The notes: generated by a model from the sequence alone, not told the origin. DNA of 32,948 bases from Lachnospiraceae bacterium (GCA_022773965.1 JALFNQ010000258.1:1-32948); one strand, 5' to 3'. Shown: positions 7,471 through 16,093, counted from the stretch's first letter. A program made the numbers and translations.

Positions 7471-9375
7471 ATGAGGATTACTTATAATTACGGATTTTTA
7501 TTTTGTATGCTTGCTTTTACGGTGTTTTTTCTTGTACTCACGTACATGAATCACAGTCGGGATACAAAACGCTGCCGGATATTGAAGGTCAGCCTGTGGC
7601 TGTTGCTGGCAGCGCAGTTATTTGATTTCTTCCGGACGAAAGTGAGTGTGGAAGGCTGCATGTATCCGGAACCGGCTGTATATGTGATCTTCGTGGGATA
7701 TTATCTGTGTGCATCGACGGTCATGATATTGATCGTGATGTATATGCTGTTGCAGTTTCCGCAGCTGGAAGGGAAAAGCCAGCTGCTCTATACGATTTTA
7801 TTCCTGTGTGAGTGTACGGCGTTTGTGTTGGTTCTGCCCACAAATCTTACGGGCTTTGTCTATTGGATCAGAGATGGCAGATTTGTTTCAGGTATTGGAG
7901 ATGAGGTGTTCTTTGCTGCGCGTCTGATCACGCTGGTTGGATTTTTAGTCGCTGTATGGGCTTCACGCAAGCGCTTGTCTCCGCAATTATATGTGAACTG
8001 GATGGCAATGCTTGTGCTGGCGGTCTGTGTACATATTTTGCCTGTTTTTGTAAAAGAACTGCATGTATTTGAATTCTTTGCCAATGTATTTCTGGCCACG
8101 GCGTTTCTCATGTTCCACATGGGGACTTACGAGGAGGGAACCGCGCGGATGGGTGCGGACATGTATCGCAGTGAGTTGGACTACTACCTGGCAAAAAAGA
8201 AGGATTTTTATATTTATGAGATCCAGATCCGAAACTATGACCAGATGGTGGAGCGCAGACTGTATAGTGAGGAAGAAATGGGTGCCTTTTACAGCATGTT
8301 TGCTGAAAAGCTGGTTGATGCCAGACGAGGTGTGATGATCTTTCAGAAAAAGCATACAAGTTTGGGTGTGATCACTTCGCAGCTGAGCCAGCAGGAAGCA
8401 CAGCAGCTGGCCGCACGGATGTGTGAATGGATGGGCGAGCTTTTTGCCGGAAAACTGGTATTTGGTGTAGCAGTCGCCAGATGCCCGAAATATGCGAGAG
8501 AGTTTGTTGATGCAGAACGCCTGTTACGTTTTTTGCAGAAGAAGTGTCCGAAAAACGGGTATTATATTTGTGATGAATCAGATTATGAAGAGTTTTGCGA
8601 GCGAGACGAAATTCTTCGTCTGCTACACGATATGCATTTGGAAAAACAGGATGTGGTTCTTTTTGCCAGACCGATCATCGAGTACCGGAGTGCGCGTGCA
8701 GTATGCTTTGAGGTTCTTTGCAGGCTGCAGATGGCAGGAAGCGGGATCATCCGCTCGGAGAATATTATCCGTCTGGCTGAGCAGTACGGCTATATTCATG
8801 ATGTAAACATGGCAGTTCTGGGTAAAATCTGTGATTTCATGATGACAGACGCAGCGATCAGAGAAAATATCCGGGTGTCGTTACATATTTCCGGTGAAGA
8901 GCTGGAGCGACCAGGCTTTGCAGAGGATGTACTTGCAATTATCAAGGATTATGAGCTTCCGCCCAGATCTTTGGGTTTTGAGGTTACAATGGTGCCGGGT
9001 GAGGGTGATATCGATCAGATGCGGGAGGCGATGAGCGTGCTCAGTGAGCATGAGCTTGCATTTGTATTGACGGATTTTGACCCGACGATCGTAAATTTTG
9101 AAACGATCATGGGATTGCCCTTTGAAATGATCAAATTTGAGCGTCACTGTGTAAAACGCGCTTCTGAAAGCGCGATGTGCTATGATGTGATGGGCATGCT
9201 GGTGGATCTGTTCAAGGATCAGGGACTGTATGTGGCCTTTAAGGGAATAGATAATGCACAGCTGGAGGAGATCGCGATTTCGCTGCGGGCTGATTTTCTT
9301 CAGGGAGAAAAATATACCAAGCCGTTTCCCATTGAGCAGATCGATGAGCTGGCGGAGTTGCAGACCATGTATTAG
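7471..9375 (+). CDS. multi-span membrane protein with degenerate GGDEF and inactive EAL domain
   Basis: 634 residues from ATG 7471, preceded by GGAAGGAG and GGGG. The longer open frame upstream contains the promoter and is not coding. Residues ~5-215 carry about six or seven membrane spans. Residues ~225-375 match the size and place of a GGDEF domain but have no GGDEF motif. The last ~250 residues align with EAL, but every key motif is changed: EVL at 414-416 instead of EAL, SLHIS for NxS, FEVTM for LEITE, LTDFD for DDFG, FKGID for AEGVE. It therefore cannot be expected to hydrolyse c-di-GMP. It may instead bind it or another ligand as a receptor. greA follows 37 nt later. Confidence 0.8.
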   Translation: MRITYNYGFLFCMLAFTVFFLVLTYMNHSRDTKRCRILKVSLWLLLAAQLFDFFRTKVSVEGCMYPEPAVYVIFVGYYLCASTVMILIVMYMLLQFPQLEGKSQLLYTILFLCECTAFVLVLPTNLTGFVYWIRDGRFVSGIGDEVFFAARLITLVGFLVAVWASRKRLSPQLYVNWMAMLVLAVCVHILPVFVKELHVFEFFANVFLATAFLMFHMGTYEEGTARMGADMYRSELDYYLAKKKDFYIYEIQIRNYDQMVERRLYSEEEMGAFYSMFAEKLVDARRGVMIFQKKHTSLGVITSQLSQQEAQQLAARMCEWMGELFAGKLVFGVAVARCPKYAREFVDAERLLRFLQKKCPKNGYYICDESDYEEFCERDEILRLLHDMHLEKQDVVLFARPIIEYRSARAVCFEVLCRLQMAGSGIIRSENIIRLAEQYGYIHDVNMAVLGKICDFMMTDAAIRENIRVSLHISGEELERPGFAEDVLAIIKDYELPPRSLGFEVTMVPGEGDIDQMREAMSVLSEHELAFVLTDFDPTIVNFETIMGLPFEMIKFERHCVKRASESAMCYDVMGMLVDLFKDQGLYVAFKGIDNAQLEEIAISLRADFLQGEKYTKPFPIEQIDELAELQTMY

Positions 9376-9412
9376 CAGATGCATGTCTGTATTGTAAGGA
9401 AAGGAGTTATTT

Positions 9413-9916
9413 ATGCAGCATCAGTTGACAAAACAGGATATCCAGAAAATGGAGGAGGAGATCGAGTACCGCAAGCTTGTTGTGCGTAAGGAAGCACTTG
9501 AGGATGTAAAAACAGCGCGTGCCCACGGAGATCTCAGCGAAAACTTTGAGTATAAAGCGGCCAAGCAATTCAAAAATCAGAATGAGAGCCGTATTCGTTA
9601 TCTGGAGCGCATGATCAAGAGCGCAGAGATCATTGATGATGCCTCAGCGGAGGATGAGGTCGGTATTCACAATACAGTGACTGTTTATATTGAAGAGGAT
9701 GATGCGGAAGAGACATACCGAATTGTGACCACGATGAGGGGAAATTCCTTAAAGGGGATGATCAGTATCGAATCACCGCTTGGAAAAGCGTTGATGGGGC
9801 ATAAGGTAGGAGACCGGGTGCTTATTCAGGTGAATGATAGTTACAGCTATTATGTGGTCATCCGCGCCATTGAAAATACGCCGGAAGACGAATCTGAGAC
9901 GCTGAGGAAATTTTAG
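9413..9916 (+). CDS. greA: transcription elongation factor GreA/GreB family
   Basis: 167 residues, ATG after AAGGAAAGGAG. Rescues backtracked RNA polymerase by stimulating cleavage of the transcript 3' end. The N-terminal coiled coil carries the tip motif ARAHGDLSENFEYKAAK, whose Asp and Glu (D-L-S-E-N) hold the Mg ion in the polymerase active site. The C-terminal globular domain has the family's SPLGKALMGHKVGDRV block. Length is near the usual ~158. It is the only Gre factor in the window. Confidence 0.93.
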   Translation: MQHQLTKQDIQKMEEEIEYRKLVVRKEALEDVKTARAHGDLSENFEYKAAKQFKNQNESRIRYLERMIKSAEIIDDASAEDEVGIHNTVTVYIEEDDAEETYRIVTTMRGNSLKGMISIESPLGKALMGHKVGDRVLIQVNDSYSYYVVIRAIENTPEDESETLRKF

Positions 9917-9940
9917 ATAAATAGAGGGGTAGAAAGATAA

Positions 9941-10098
9941 CGGACTGTGTGATCTGCAACTTTGGAACCGGACTGTGTTGTCTGCGATTTATGCCTATCT
10001 GTGCCTGACAATGGGGGAATGAGGTCTGAGACGACCTCGGATATGACCCGGTCGAAGCGGGTATCGGCGGACAAGGTCGCAGAGGCATAGTCCGGTTC
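9941..10098 (+). ncRNA. candidate structured RNA of unknown class between greA and eno
   Basis: No gene fits here on either strand, but the DNA folds strongly. P1: 9965-9974 with 10089-10098 (10 bp). P2: TCTGCGA 9981-9987 with TCGCAGA 10077-10083 (7 bp). Inside are hairpins GAGGTC/GACCTC (10021-10026/10033-10038) and ACCCG/CGGGT (10046-10050/10058-10062). ATGCCT (9991-9996) can also pair with AGGCAT (10083-10088), a possible pseudoknot. Unpaired parts are purine-rich on the + strand (AATGGGGGAATGAGG), which favours + transcription. A partial copy of the 5' strand precedes it (9941-9957). It could be a known class such as the raiA motif, which is also compact, multibranched and clostridial, but I cannot confirm that. 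No clear promoter or T-tract terminator was found. Confidence 0.55.
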
Positions 10099-10105
10099 TA
10101 TATAT

Positions 10106-11443
10106 TTAAGCGAAGGGATTGATATACCGGCTGTCGAATAATTCCTCCTCAATTTCTAACAGGCGATTGTATTTTGCAACGCGTTCACTGCGGCAGGGAG
10201 CGCCGGTCTTGATCTGACCGCTGCCGGTTCCGACCGCAAGATCTGCGATGAAGGTGTCTTCTGTTTCACCGCTTCTGTGGGAGACGATCGTGCGATAGCC
10301 ATTTCGGTGTGCCAGCTCGATGGCATCCAGAGCCTCGGTCAGGGATCCGATCTGATTGACTTTGATGAGCACTGCGTTTGCAGCACCTTTTTTGATGCCC
10401 TCTGCGATACGTGCGGGGTTAGTCACAAAAAGATCATCACCAACGAGCTGTACACGGTCACCGATCCGTCTGGTCAGCGCTGTCCAGCCGTCCCAATCGT
10501 TTTCGTCAAGTCCGTCTTCAATAGAAACCAGCGGATAACGGTCGCACAGATCTGTATAGTAGTTGATCATTTCATCGGTGGTTCGGCTGATGGAAAGGCT
10601 TTCCGTGTCAGGAATAGCGACTTCTTCTACGGGCTGTTTCAATTTTTTTAATGCGCTTTCGCCGGGAAAATAGTAGCGTCCGCCATCGGGATTATACAGT
10701 TCGCTGGCAGCTGCGTCCATTGCAAAAACGACATCTTTTCCGGGATTGTAGCCGGCATTTTGTACGGCGCGCATGAGATAGTCGAATACTTCATAGGCAT
10801 CTTTAAGATCCGGAGCAAAGCCGCCTTCATCGCCAACGGCGGTGGAAAGTCCGTCTTTTGCAAGGAGTTCTTTTAATGTGTGATAGATCTCCGAGCCTAT
10901 GCGGAGGGCATCATGGAAGCTGTCAGCGCCTACAGGCATGATCATAAATTCCTGGAAATCAAGATGATTTTTGGCGTGAACGCCTCCGTTTAGGATGTTC
11001 ATCATAGGAACCGGCATCCGGTTTGCATTACAGCCGCCGATATAGCGGTACAAAGGAATGTTTAACACCTCCGCGGCCGTGCGGGCTGCTGCCAGAGAGA
11101 CACTTAAAATGCTGTTTGCCCCTAATTTTGATTTGTTTTCTGTGCCATCCAGCTGGATCATGCGGTAGTCCAGCTTGCGCTGTTCAAAAACGTTGTCACC
11201 GTTTAAGAGCTTGTGAATGGCATCATTGACGTGCGTAGCTGCGACAAGTACACTTTTGCCGAGATACTGTGCTTCCTGATCCCGCAGCTCGACAGCTTCG
11301 TGCTCTCCGGTAGAAGCACCGGAGGGGACAGAGGCGCGTGCGGTGACCTCACCGGCACTCAGGCGTGTTTCCAGTGTAGGGTTTCCTCTTGAGTCGAGAA
11401 TTTGTCTGGCGTAGATATGGGTAATGGGTTTGTTGTGATTCAT
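10106..11443 (-). CDS. eno: enolase (phosphopyruvate hydratase)
   Basis: 445 residues, slightly above the usual ~430. Converts 2-phosphoglycerate to phosphoenolpyruvate in glycolysis; cytoplasmic, Mg-dependent. Visible motifs: [10 protein letters not shown] near the N-terminus, the catalytic loop GDEGGFAPD, metal ligands in [17 protein letters not shown] and VGDDLFVT, then [11 protein letters not shown] and the signature SHRSGETED. The start at 11443 has AGGAGG 7 nt upstream, and this site lies inside the 3' arm of a terminator-like hairpin (11445-11502). Next to it upstream is the CapA-like gene in the same direction. In many Clostridia eno sits by secG; here it is nearby but inverted. Confidence 0.96.
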   Translation of the reverse strand: MNHNKPITHIYARQILDSRGNPTLETRLSAGEVTARASVPSGASTGEHEAVELRDQEAQYLGKSVLVAATHVNDAIHKLLNGDNVFEQRKLDYRMIQLDGTENKSKLGANSILSVSLAAARTAAEVLNIPLYRYIGGCNANRMPVPMMNILNGGVHAKNHLDFQEFMIMPVGADSFHDALRIGSEIYHTLKELLAKDGLSTAVGDEGGFAPDLKDAYEVFDYLMRAVQNAGYNPGKDVVFAMDAAASELYNPDGGRYYFPGESALKKLKQPVEEVAIPDTESLSISRTTDEMINYYTDLCDRYPLVSIEDGLDENDWDGWTALTRRIGDRVQLVGDDLFVTNPARIAEGIKKGAANAVLIKVNQIGSLTEALDAIELAHRNGYRTIVSHRSGETEDTFIADLAVGTGSGQIKTGAPCRSERVAKYNRLLEIEEELFDSRYINPFA

Positions 11444-11444
11444 A

Positions 11445-11502
11445 AAAAAGCCTCCTGTATTTTGTGATCCTTTGGTTAGGATTTCCAGTCAGGAGGCTTT
11501 TT
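11445..11502 (-). terminator. terminator-like hairpin that contains the eno ribosome binding site
   Basis: On the minus strand a 13-bp stem (11502-11490 with 11457-11445, GC core GCCTCCTG/CAGGAGGC) encloses a smaller stem (AATCCT/AGGATC). It ends in six T directly before the eno ATG. It should end transcripts coming from the CapA-like gene. Because AGGAGG of eno is in the 3' arm, it may also mask translation. A weak -10 (TATAAA, 11505-11500) overlaps its edge. Confidence 0.7.
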
Positions 11503-11541
11503 ATACGTGAGAAAGCTATTTGTAATAAAAGAACGCGCAGA

Positions 11542-12771
11542 TCATTGGGCGGTTTGCGAAAGAACACCATCCTCATCAATGGAGATACCGGTTGAGATAC
11601 TTTCCAGGTAATCATAGATGTCACTCTTTTGCGTGCCCTCGCAGGCGATGGTGCGGGCATTGGATGCAGTACCGGCAATGAGGCGGATGGTCGGTTCATT
11701 TTCACCATCAATTGTTACTTTCACGGCAGCCGTTTTTGGAATTTCGCGATTGAAGATAAAGTTTCCAAGACTGTAAAAAACGGGCTTGTCCTTATAATAG
11801 GAAATTCCCTGCAAAACATGTGGATGCGATCCAATGACCAGATCTGCACCGGCATCAATGTATTGCTTCGCCATTGAAACCTGGTAATCCTGCGGGTATT
11901 CCTCACGCTCAATGCCCCAGTGGACAAAGACTGTGAGATAATCGCAGCTTTCGCGGGCGGCTTCGATGGCTGCGATCAGCCGGGAGGGGTCATAGGTCGT
12001 GAAGACACCGGGAGAGGAGTTTTGTACATCCCAGGAAACGACCGGGATCACGCGGGAAGCTGCCAGAAAACCGAAGGTTTTGCCGCCGGCCTTTTTGGTG
12101 ATAAGTGCACTTGCACGGGCGAGATCAGTTCCGGCACCCATATAGTCGATGCCGGCCTCATCCAGCGTGTCAAAGGTGTCTTGCAATGCATCGGAACCAT
12201 AGTCCAGCACATGATTATTGGCAATGGTTGCGATGTCAACGCCCATATCCGTTAGAACGCTGACATATTTTGGATCAACACGGAAGGTGAATTGCTTGTC
12301 AGGTGCCTGAGTGCCCCGGGTGCTAAAGGGAAATTCGTTGTTGATGACGGTGATGTCGGCATTTTGAAGCTCGTTTAAGAGATCCGGGGAGAGCACGCCA
12401 TCGATACCGTTGCTGTTGTAATTGTTCAATACATAATCGGAAAGCAGTACGTCACCGGCAAACAGCAGCGTAACGGGATCGTTTTCGATGACCGCCTCTG
12501 TATCGGGTTCTTCCAGCACTTTCACGGGAGATGAAAGGTACGAGTCTAGCGGCTCGGTGCCGGCAGCCGGATCATCATCGTTACTGTCATCTGCCGGTGC
12601 AGGAACTGTCAGGTCGGCTTCCACTGAAAAATCGCCTGCTGGTTCCTCCTGCAAAGGACGAATGTGCCTGCTTGCAACCAGTAATGCTGCCAGTGATAAA
12701 ATGAGTATTGGCAGTAAAATAACAAGGACACGCTGCGTGCGTCTGAGAAAACGTTTCTGTTTTTTGTTCAT
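11542..12771 (-). CDS. CapA-family (PGA_cap) membrane-anchored metallophosphatase-like protein
   Basis: 409 residues, start at 12771 after GAAAGGA. A basic N-terminus and one hydrophobic span (about 14-34) anchor it, followed by an acidic, Pro/Ala/Asp-rich linker (~40-95) and the extracellular catalytic fold. Family motifs appear in order: FAGDVLLSD, INNEFPFS, ANNHVLDYG, VHWGIEREEYP, GSHPHVLQG, YSLGNFIF. These Asp, Asn and His residues form the metal centre of a calcineurin-like fold. Relatives take part in poly-gamma-glutamate capsule or surface polymer handling, but no capsule operon is here, so the function is open. A hairpin terminator follows (11445-11502). Confidence 0.88.
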   Translation of the reverse strand: MNKKQKRFLRRTQRVLVILLPILILSLAALLVASRHIRPLQEEPAGDFSVEADLTVPAPADDSNDDDPAAGTEPLDSYLSSPVKVLEEPDTEAVIENDPVTLLFAGDVLLSDYVLNNYNSNGIDGVLSPDLLNELQNADITVINNEFPFSTRGTQAPDKQFTFRVDPKYVSVLTDMGVDIATIANNHVLDYGSDALQDTFDTLDEAGIDYMGAGTDLARASALITKKAGGKTFGFLAASRVIPVVSWDVQNSSPGVFTTYDPSRLIAAIEAARESCDYLTVFVHWGIEREEYPQDYQVSMAKQYIDAGADLVIGSHPHVLQGISYYKDKPVFYSLGNFIFNREIPKTAAVKVTIDGENEPTIRLIAGTASNARTIACEGTQKSDIYDYLESISTGISIDEDGVLSQTAQ

Positions 12772-12815
12772 GGATATTCATCCTTTCGTAAAAAAATAGA
12801 TATAGTATGTTACTG

Positions 12816-12944
12816 TTCACACAGTAGCCAGCATTTACTGCGGGCTACGTGCCAAAAACGTACATGAGCCATGAATTTGGCGATTTTGCATGCGAAGCAT
12901 CGCCAAATTCGTTGCAATTCACAGGTCAGCGTGTGAATTGTAAC
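12816..12944. repeat. large structured intergenic repeat, copy A
   Basis: About 129 bp, nearly identical to 20119-20246 over the first ~95 bp. It holds three stems: CAC(A)GTAGCC with GGCTACGTG (12820-12829/12843-12851); GAATTTGGCGAT with ATCGCCAAATTC; and a 13-bp terminal stem GTTGCAATTCACA with TGTGAATTGTAAC. The third stem differs in sequence from copy B but keeps its pairing. It lies between the divergent CapA-like gene and secG and ends 39 nt before the secG -35. Confidence 0.8.
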
Positions 12945-12983
12945 TATAGTATAAAGATAGCATATTTCTATGAAAAATAATAG

Positions 12984-13012
12984 TTGAAATCGCATATCAA
13001 CTGTGTTATACT
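12984..13012 (+). promoter_or_regulatory. promoter of secG
   Basis: TTGAAA (12984-12989) and TATACT (13007-13012) are 17 nt apart. The spacer begins inside a small inverted repeat, GTTGA/TCAAC (12983-12987/12997-13001). Confidence 0.6.
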
Positions 13013-13064
13013 CTTAGAAGTTGTGATGTTTCAGAAAAATAGGAAGAAATAGGAGGTGTAAATC

Positions 13065-13307
13065 GTGGCAGTTTTGAAAACAATATTAACAATCGTGTTA
13101 GTTATTATATGTATCGCATTGACAGTTTTGATTCTGATGCAGGAAGGCAAGTCCGCAGGACTTGGAGCGATCGCGGGAGCGTCAGATACTTACTGGAGCA
13201 AGAACAAAGGACGCTCCATGGAGGGTATTCTGGTAAAGATCACACGTGTGCTGGTAATTTTATTCATCGTGATCTCCTGTGTACTGAATATCGGAAGCTT
13301 ATCATAA
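13065..13307 (+). CDS. secG: preprotein translocase subunit SecG
   Basis: 80 residues from GTG 13065, with AGGAGG upstream at good spacing. Two membrane spans (about 4-24 and 57-77) flank a loop with the family motif LMQEGKSAGLGAIAG, then WSKNKGRSMEGILVKIT. Length and layout are those of SecG, which assists SecYE in protein export. A strong promoter precedes it and a terminator follows, so it can be transcribed alone ahead of rnr. Confidence 0.93.
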   Translation: MAVLKTILTIVLVIICIALTVLILMQEGKSAGLGAIAGASDTYWSKNKGRSMEGILVKITRVLVILFIVISCVLNIGSLS

Positions 13308-13318
13308 GATAAAGAAGC

Positions 13319-13348
13319 AAGGAACTGTCTTGAAGGGCAGTTCCTTTT
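13319..13348 (+). terminator. intrinsic terminator after secG
   Basis: AAGGAACTG (13319-13327) pairs with CAGTTCCTT (13338-13346) and ends in a T-tract. No strong separate promoter for rnr was recognised downstream, so read-through is possible. Confidence 0.7.
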
Positions 13349-13471
13349 CGTTTGTAAAGAAGCTTGATGGACTGTTACTTTTGGGTCTGAAATATAACGA
13401 TGGAATCGATCTTTTACAAGGTCTGATCCGATGAAGAGGAACACCTGTTCTTTGTATATAAAGGAGAAGAA

Positions 13472-15607
13472 ATGAACAAATTTGAAGAACGCAAGCATAC
13501 AATTTACGCATTGATCTGTGATGACCTCTATGTGCCGATGAAGTTGAAGGAGATCGCGATCTTACTGGATATTCCGAAAACAAAACGAGGGGAACTGCAG
13601 GAGGTTCTGGATGCGCTGGTGGCGGAAGGAAAGGTTGAGGTCTCTAAAAAGGGAAAATATGCAAAGGCACAGAAGCATCTGGTTACCGGTGTGTTTGAGA
13701 GCAATGCCAGAGGTTTTGGTTTTGTGCGCATAGAGGGTGAAGAACAGGATATTTTTATCGGAAAAGATGACAGAGGTGGAGCAATCCACAATGATACCGT
13801 TCAGGTGCAGATCACTGCCAGCCCGCAGGGTAAGCGCAGAGAGGGAAAAATCGTAAAGGTCATCGCCCATGGAAAAACACAGGTTGTAGGTACTTACGAG
13901 GCCAGTAAAACATTTGGTTTTGTCGTACCGGACAATGCGCGCTTTACGGAGGATATTTTTATCCCACAGGGGCATTCAATGGGGGCAGTTGCCGGACATA
14001 AGGTGGTGGTTGAACTCACGGAGTTTGGCGGTGGTGGAAAGAAGCCGGAGGGACGTGTTGTTGAGATCCTGGGGCATATCAACGATCCCGGCACGGATAT
14101 TCTTGCCATCGCGAAGGATTTTGAATTACCGATAGAATTTCCGGAAAAGGTACTAAATCAGGCTGTGCGTGTGGGAAAACCGGTGAGCGAAGCTGATATG
14201 GCAGGGCGAAAGGATCTGCGAGGTGTGCAGATGGTGACGATCGATGGCGAGGATGCAAAGGATCTGGACGATGCGGTATCCCTCACGATGGAAGGAGAGA
14301 ATTACCGTCTGGGTGTGCATATTGCAGACGTATCAAATTATGTACAGGAGCATTCCGCCCTTGACGTTGAGGCTCTGGAGCGGGGAACTTCCGTATATCT
14401 GGTGGATCGCGTGATCCCCATGCTGCCGCATACCCTTTCAAACGGTATCTGTTCACTGAATGCGGGCGAGGATCGTCTGGCACTCAGCTGTATCATGCTG
14501 ATCAATCCGAAAGGACAGGTCATCGATTATGAGATTGCCGAGACGGTGATCAATGTGGATGAACGCATGAGTTATACCAGTGTCAACAAGATTCTTGCTC
14601 TGCACGATGAGGCTGAGACCGCGCGTTATGAAAAACTGGTGCCGATGTTTTTACAGATGGAAAAACTTGCGGCGCTCCTTCGGGAAAAGCGGAGAAAACG
14701 CGGAAGTATAGATTTTGATTTCCCGGAGACAAAGGTTATTTTAGATGAAATGGGATTTCCGGTTGAGATTCGTCCCTATGAGCGCAATGTGGCAACAAAA
14801 ATGATAGAGGATTTTATGCTGATCGCAAATGAGACAGTGGCAGAGGATAATTACTGGCAGGAGCTTCCCTTTGTTTACCGGACCCATGAAAACCCGGATC
14901 CGGACCGGATCAAAAAGCTGTCCACTTTTATCAATAATTTTGGGTATAGTATTCATACGGACGGTGGGGAGCTGCATCCGAAGGAGTTCCAGAAACTGTT
15001 GGAAAAGATTGCAGACACACCTCAGGAAACGCTGATCAGCCGTTTGACCCTGCGTTCGATGAAACAGGCGAAATACACACCTGAGTGTACCGGACATTTT
15101 GGGCTGGCGGCAAAATATTACTGTCACTTTACTTCGCCGATCCGCCGTTACCCGGATCTTCAGATCCATCGGATCATCAAGGATCGTCTGCGTGGGCGTA
15201 TGGATGAGAAGAAAAAGGAGCATTATGAGAAGATTCTTCCGGAGGTGGCAAGACAGTCCAGTGAACGGGAGCGGCGTGCGGAGGAGGCTGAGCGGGAGAC
15301 TGTTAAGCTGAAAAAGGTGCAGTATATGTCAGAGCACATAGGAGAGTGTTTTACCGGAGTGATCTCTTCTGTGACCGCGTGGGGAATGTATGTAGAATTG
15401 CCTGACACCATTGAGGGAATGGTACATGTGACATCACTGCGGGATGACTTTTATCACTATGTGGAGGAAACCTACGAGCTGGTTGGTGAGGTCACTGGCA
15501 AATGTTACAAGCTGGGGCAGACGGTGGGTGTTACTGTAGTTGGCACGGATGAGCTGATGCGCACGATTGATTTTGAGGTGATAGATCAGCTGTCAGAAAA
15601 AAAGTAA
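13472..15607 (+). CDS. rnr: ribonuclease R
   Basis: 711 residues, ATG after AAAGGAGAAGAA. A 3'-5' exoribonuclease of the RNB family that can degrade structured RNA. Order: N-terminal winged helix (~1-65), two cold-shock-like OB domains (~70-225), the RNB catalytic domain (~245-570) with active-site Asp residues in IDGEDAKDLDDAV (258-270), and a C-terminal S1 domain (~620-710, GVISSVTAWGMYVEL). The RNB domain also carries HFTSPIRRYPDLQIHR, a family signature. RNase R helps tmRNA quality control by destroying rescued messages. The ssrA gene starts 70 nt after this gene, which fits that role. Confidence 0.95.
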   Translation: MNKFEERKHTIYALICDDLYVPMKLKEIAILLDIPKTKRGELQEVLDALVAEGKVEVSKKGKYAKAQKHLVTGVFESNARGFGFVRIEGEEQDIFIGKDDRGGAIHNDTVQVQITASPQGKRREGKIVKVIAHGKTQVVGTYEASKTFGFVVPDNARFTEDIFIPQGHSMGAVAGHKVVVELTEFGGGGKKPEGRVVEILGHINDPGTDILAIAKDFELPIEFPEKVLNQAVRVGKPVSEADMAGRKDLRGVQMVTIDGEDAKDLDDAVSLTMEGENYRLGVHIADVSNYVQEHSALDVEALERGTSVYLVDRVIPMLPHTLSNGICSLNAGEDRLALSCIMLINPKGQVIDYEIAETVINVDERMSYTSVNKILALHDEAETARYEKLVPMFLQMEKLAALLREKRRKRGSIDFDFPETKVILDEMGFPVEIRPYERNVATKMIEDFMLIANETVAEDNYWQELPFVYRTHENPDPDRIKKLSTFINNFGYSIHTDGGELHPKEFQKLLEKIADTPQETLISRLTLRSMKQAKYTPECTGHFGLAAKYYCHFTSPIRRYPDLQIHRIIKDRLRGRMDEKKKEHYEKILPEVARQSSERERRAEEAERETVKLKKVQYMSEHIGECFTGVISSVTAWGMYVELPDTIEGMVHVTSLRDDFYHYVEETYELVGEVTGKCYKLGQTVGVTVVGTDELMRTIDFEVIDQLSEKK

Positions 15608-15629
15608 ATGGAAGTTTCATTATTTCCTA

Positions 15630-15658
15630 TAGAAAAACAAAGAGATATGTGTTATACT
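15630..15658 (+). promoter_or_regulatory. promoter of ssrA (tmRNA)
   Basis: TAGAAA (15630-15635) and TATACT (15653-15658) are 17 nt apart and place the start just upstream of the mature tmRNA 5' end (15678). Confidence 0.5.
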
Positions 15659-15677
15659 AAAACATAAGTGAAAGCAG

Positions 15678-16021
15678 GGGCCAGTAATGGTTTCGACAGG
15701 GGCTTTGAAGCTGGAGAAGCGAGCCGCAGGGGATGCGTTAAATTCCAAAATTAAAATTAAACGCTAACAATAATAAATTAGCTTACGCTGCCTAAGATTT
15801 GGCAGTAGTCCGACCGGACGCACCTACACGACCGGATCCGGGCTTCATCCATGTAGGAAACGACATCTGCAAAGCTTTGAGCAGTTGGGCGTATCATGAA
15901 GCTACCAAAACCATCAGGGTGTCTGTTCCCGGGTGGCGGAGGGAATCTTAAAAAACCGACTACGCTCGTAGAAGTACAGGGGATAGGTCTTTGGACACGG
16001 GTTCGACTCCCGTCTGGTCCA
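15678..16021 (+). ncRNA. ssrA: transfer-messenger RNA (tmRNA)
   Basis: The 5' end GGGCCAG pairs with CTGGTCC near the 3' end to form the acceptor stem. The typical TGGTTTCGACAGG follows at the 5' side, and the T-arm (ACGGG TTCGACT CCCGT) lies at the 3' side. The 3' CCA is not encoded past the discriminator A at 16021. The tag frame is GCT at 15763 to TAA at 15793-15795, giving ANNNKLAYAA after the charged alanine; the hydrophobic LAYAA end is the proteolysis signal. It frees stalled ribosomes with SmpB, which is encoded 2.3 kb downstream. About 344 nt, near the usual size. Confidence 0.95.
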
Positions 16022-16029
16022 TTATAAGG

Positions 16030-16067
16030 AAAAAAGTGCAAATCTTGAAAAAGATTTGCACTTTTTT
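16030..16067 (+). terminator. intrinsic terminator after ssrA
   Basis: GTGCAAATCTT (16036-16046) pairs perfectly with AAGATTTGCAC (16051-16061) around a GAAA loop, preceded by A and followed by six T. A strong terminator, possibly bidirectional. Confidence 0.88.
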
Positions 16068-16093
16068 GAAAGGCATATTAGGGAGGTTTTTGT

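Noticed and set aside
9913-10152. Minus-strand ORF (79 codons) across the greA-eno gap
   Set aside because: It overlaps the 3' end of eno, lacks a ribosome binding site, has a non-ATG-like context, and covers the strongly folded RNA. Better explained as a shadow of a structured RNA.
15778-16041. Minus-strand ORF with sequence DGSRTRVQRP
   Set aside because: It lies wholly in the tmRNA gene. The peptide is the familiar false translation of the antisense of a tRNA-like T-arm.
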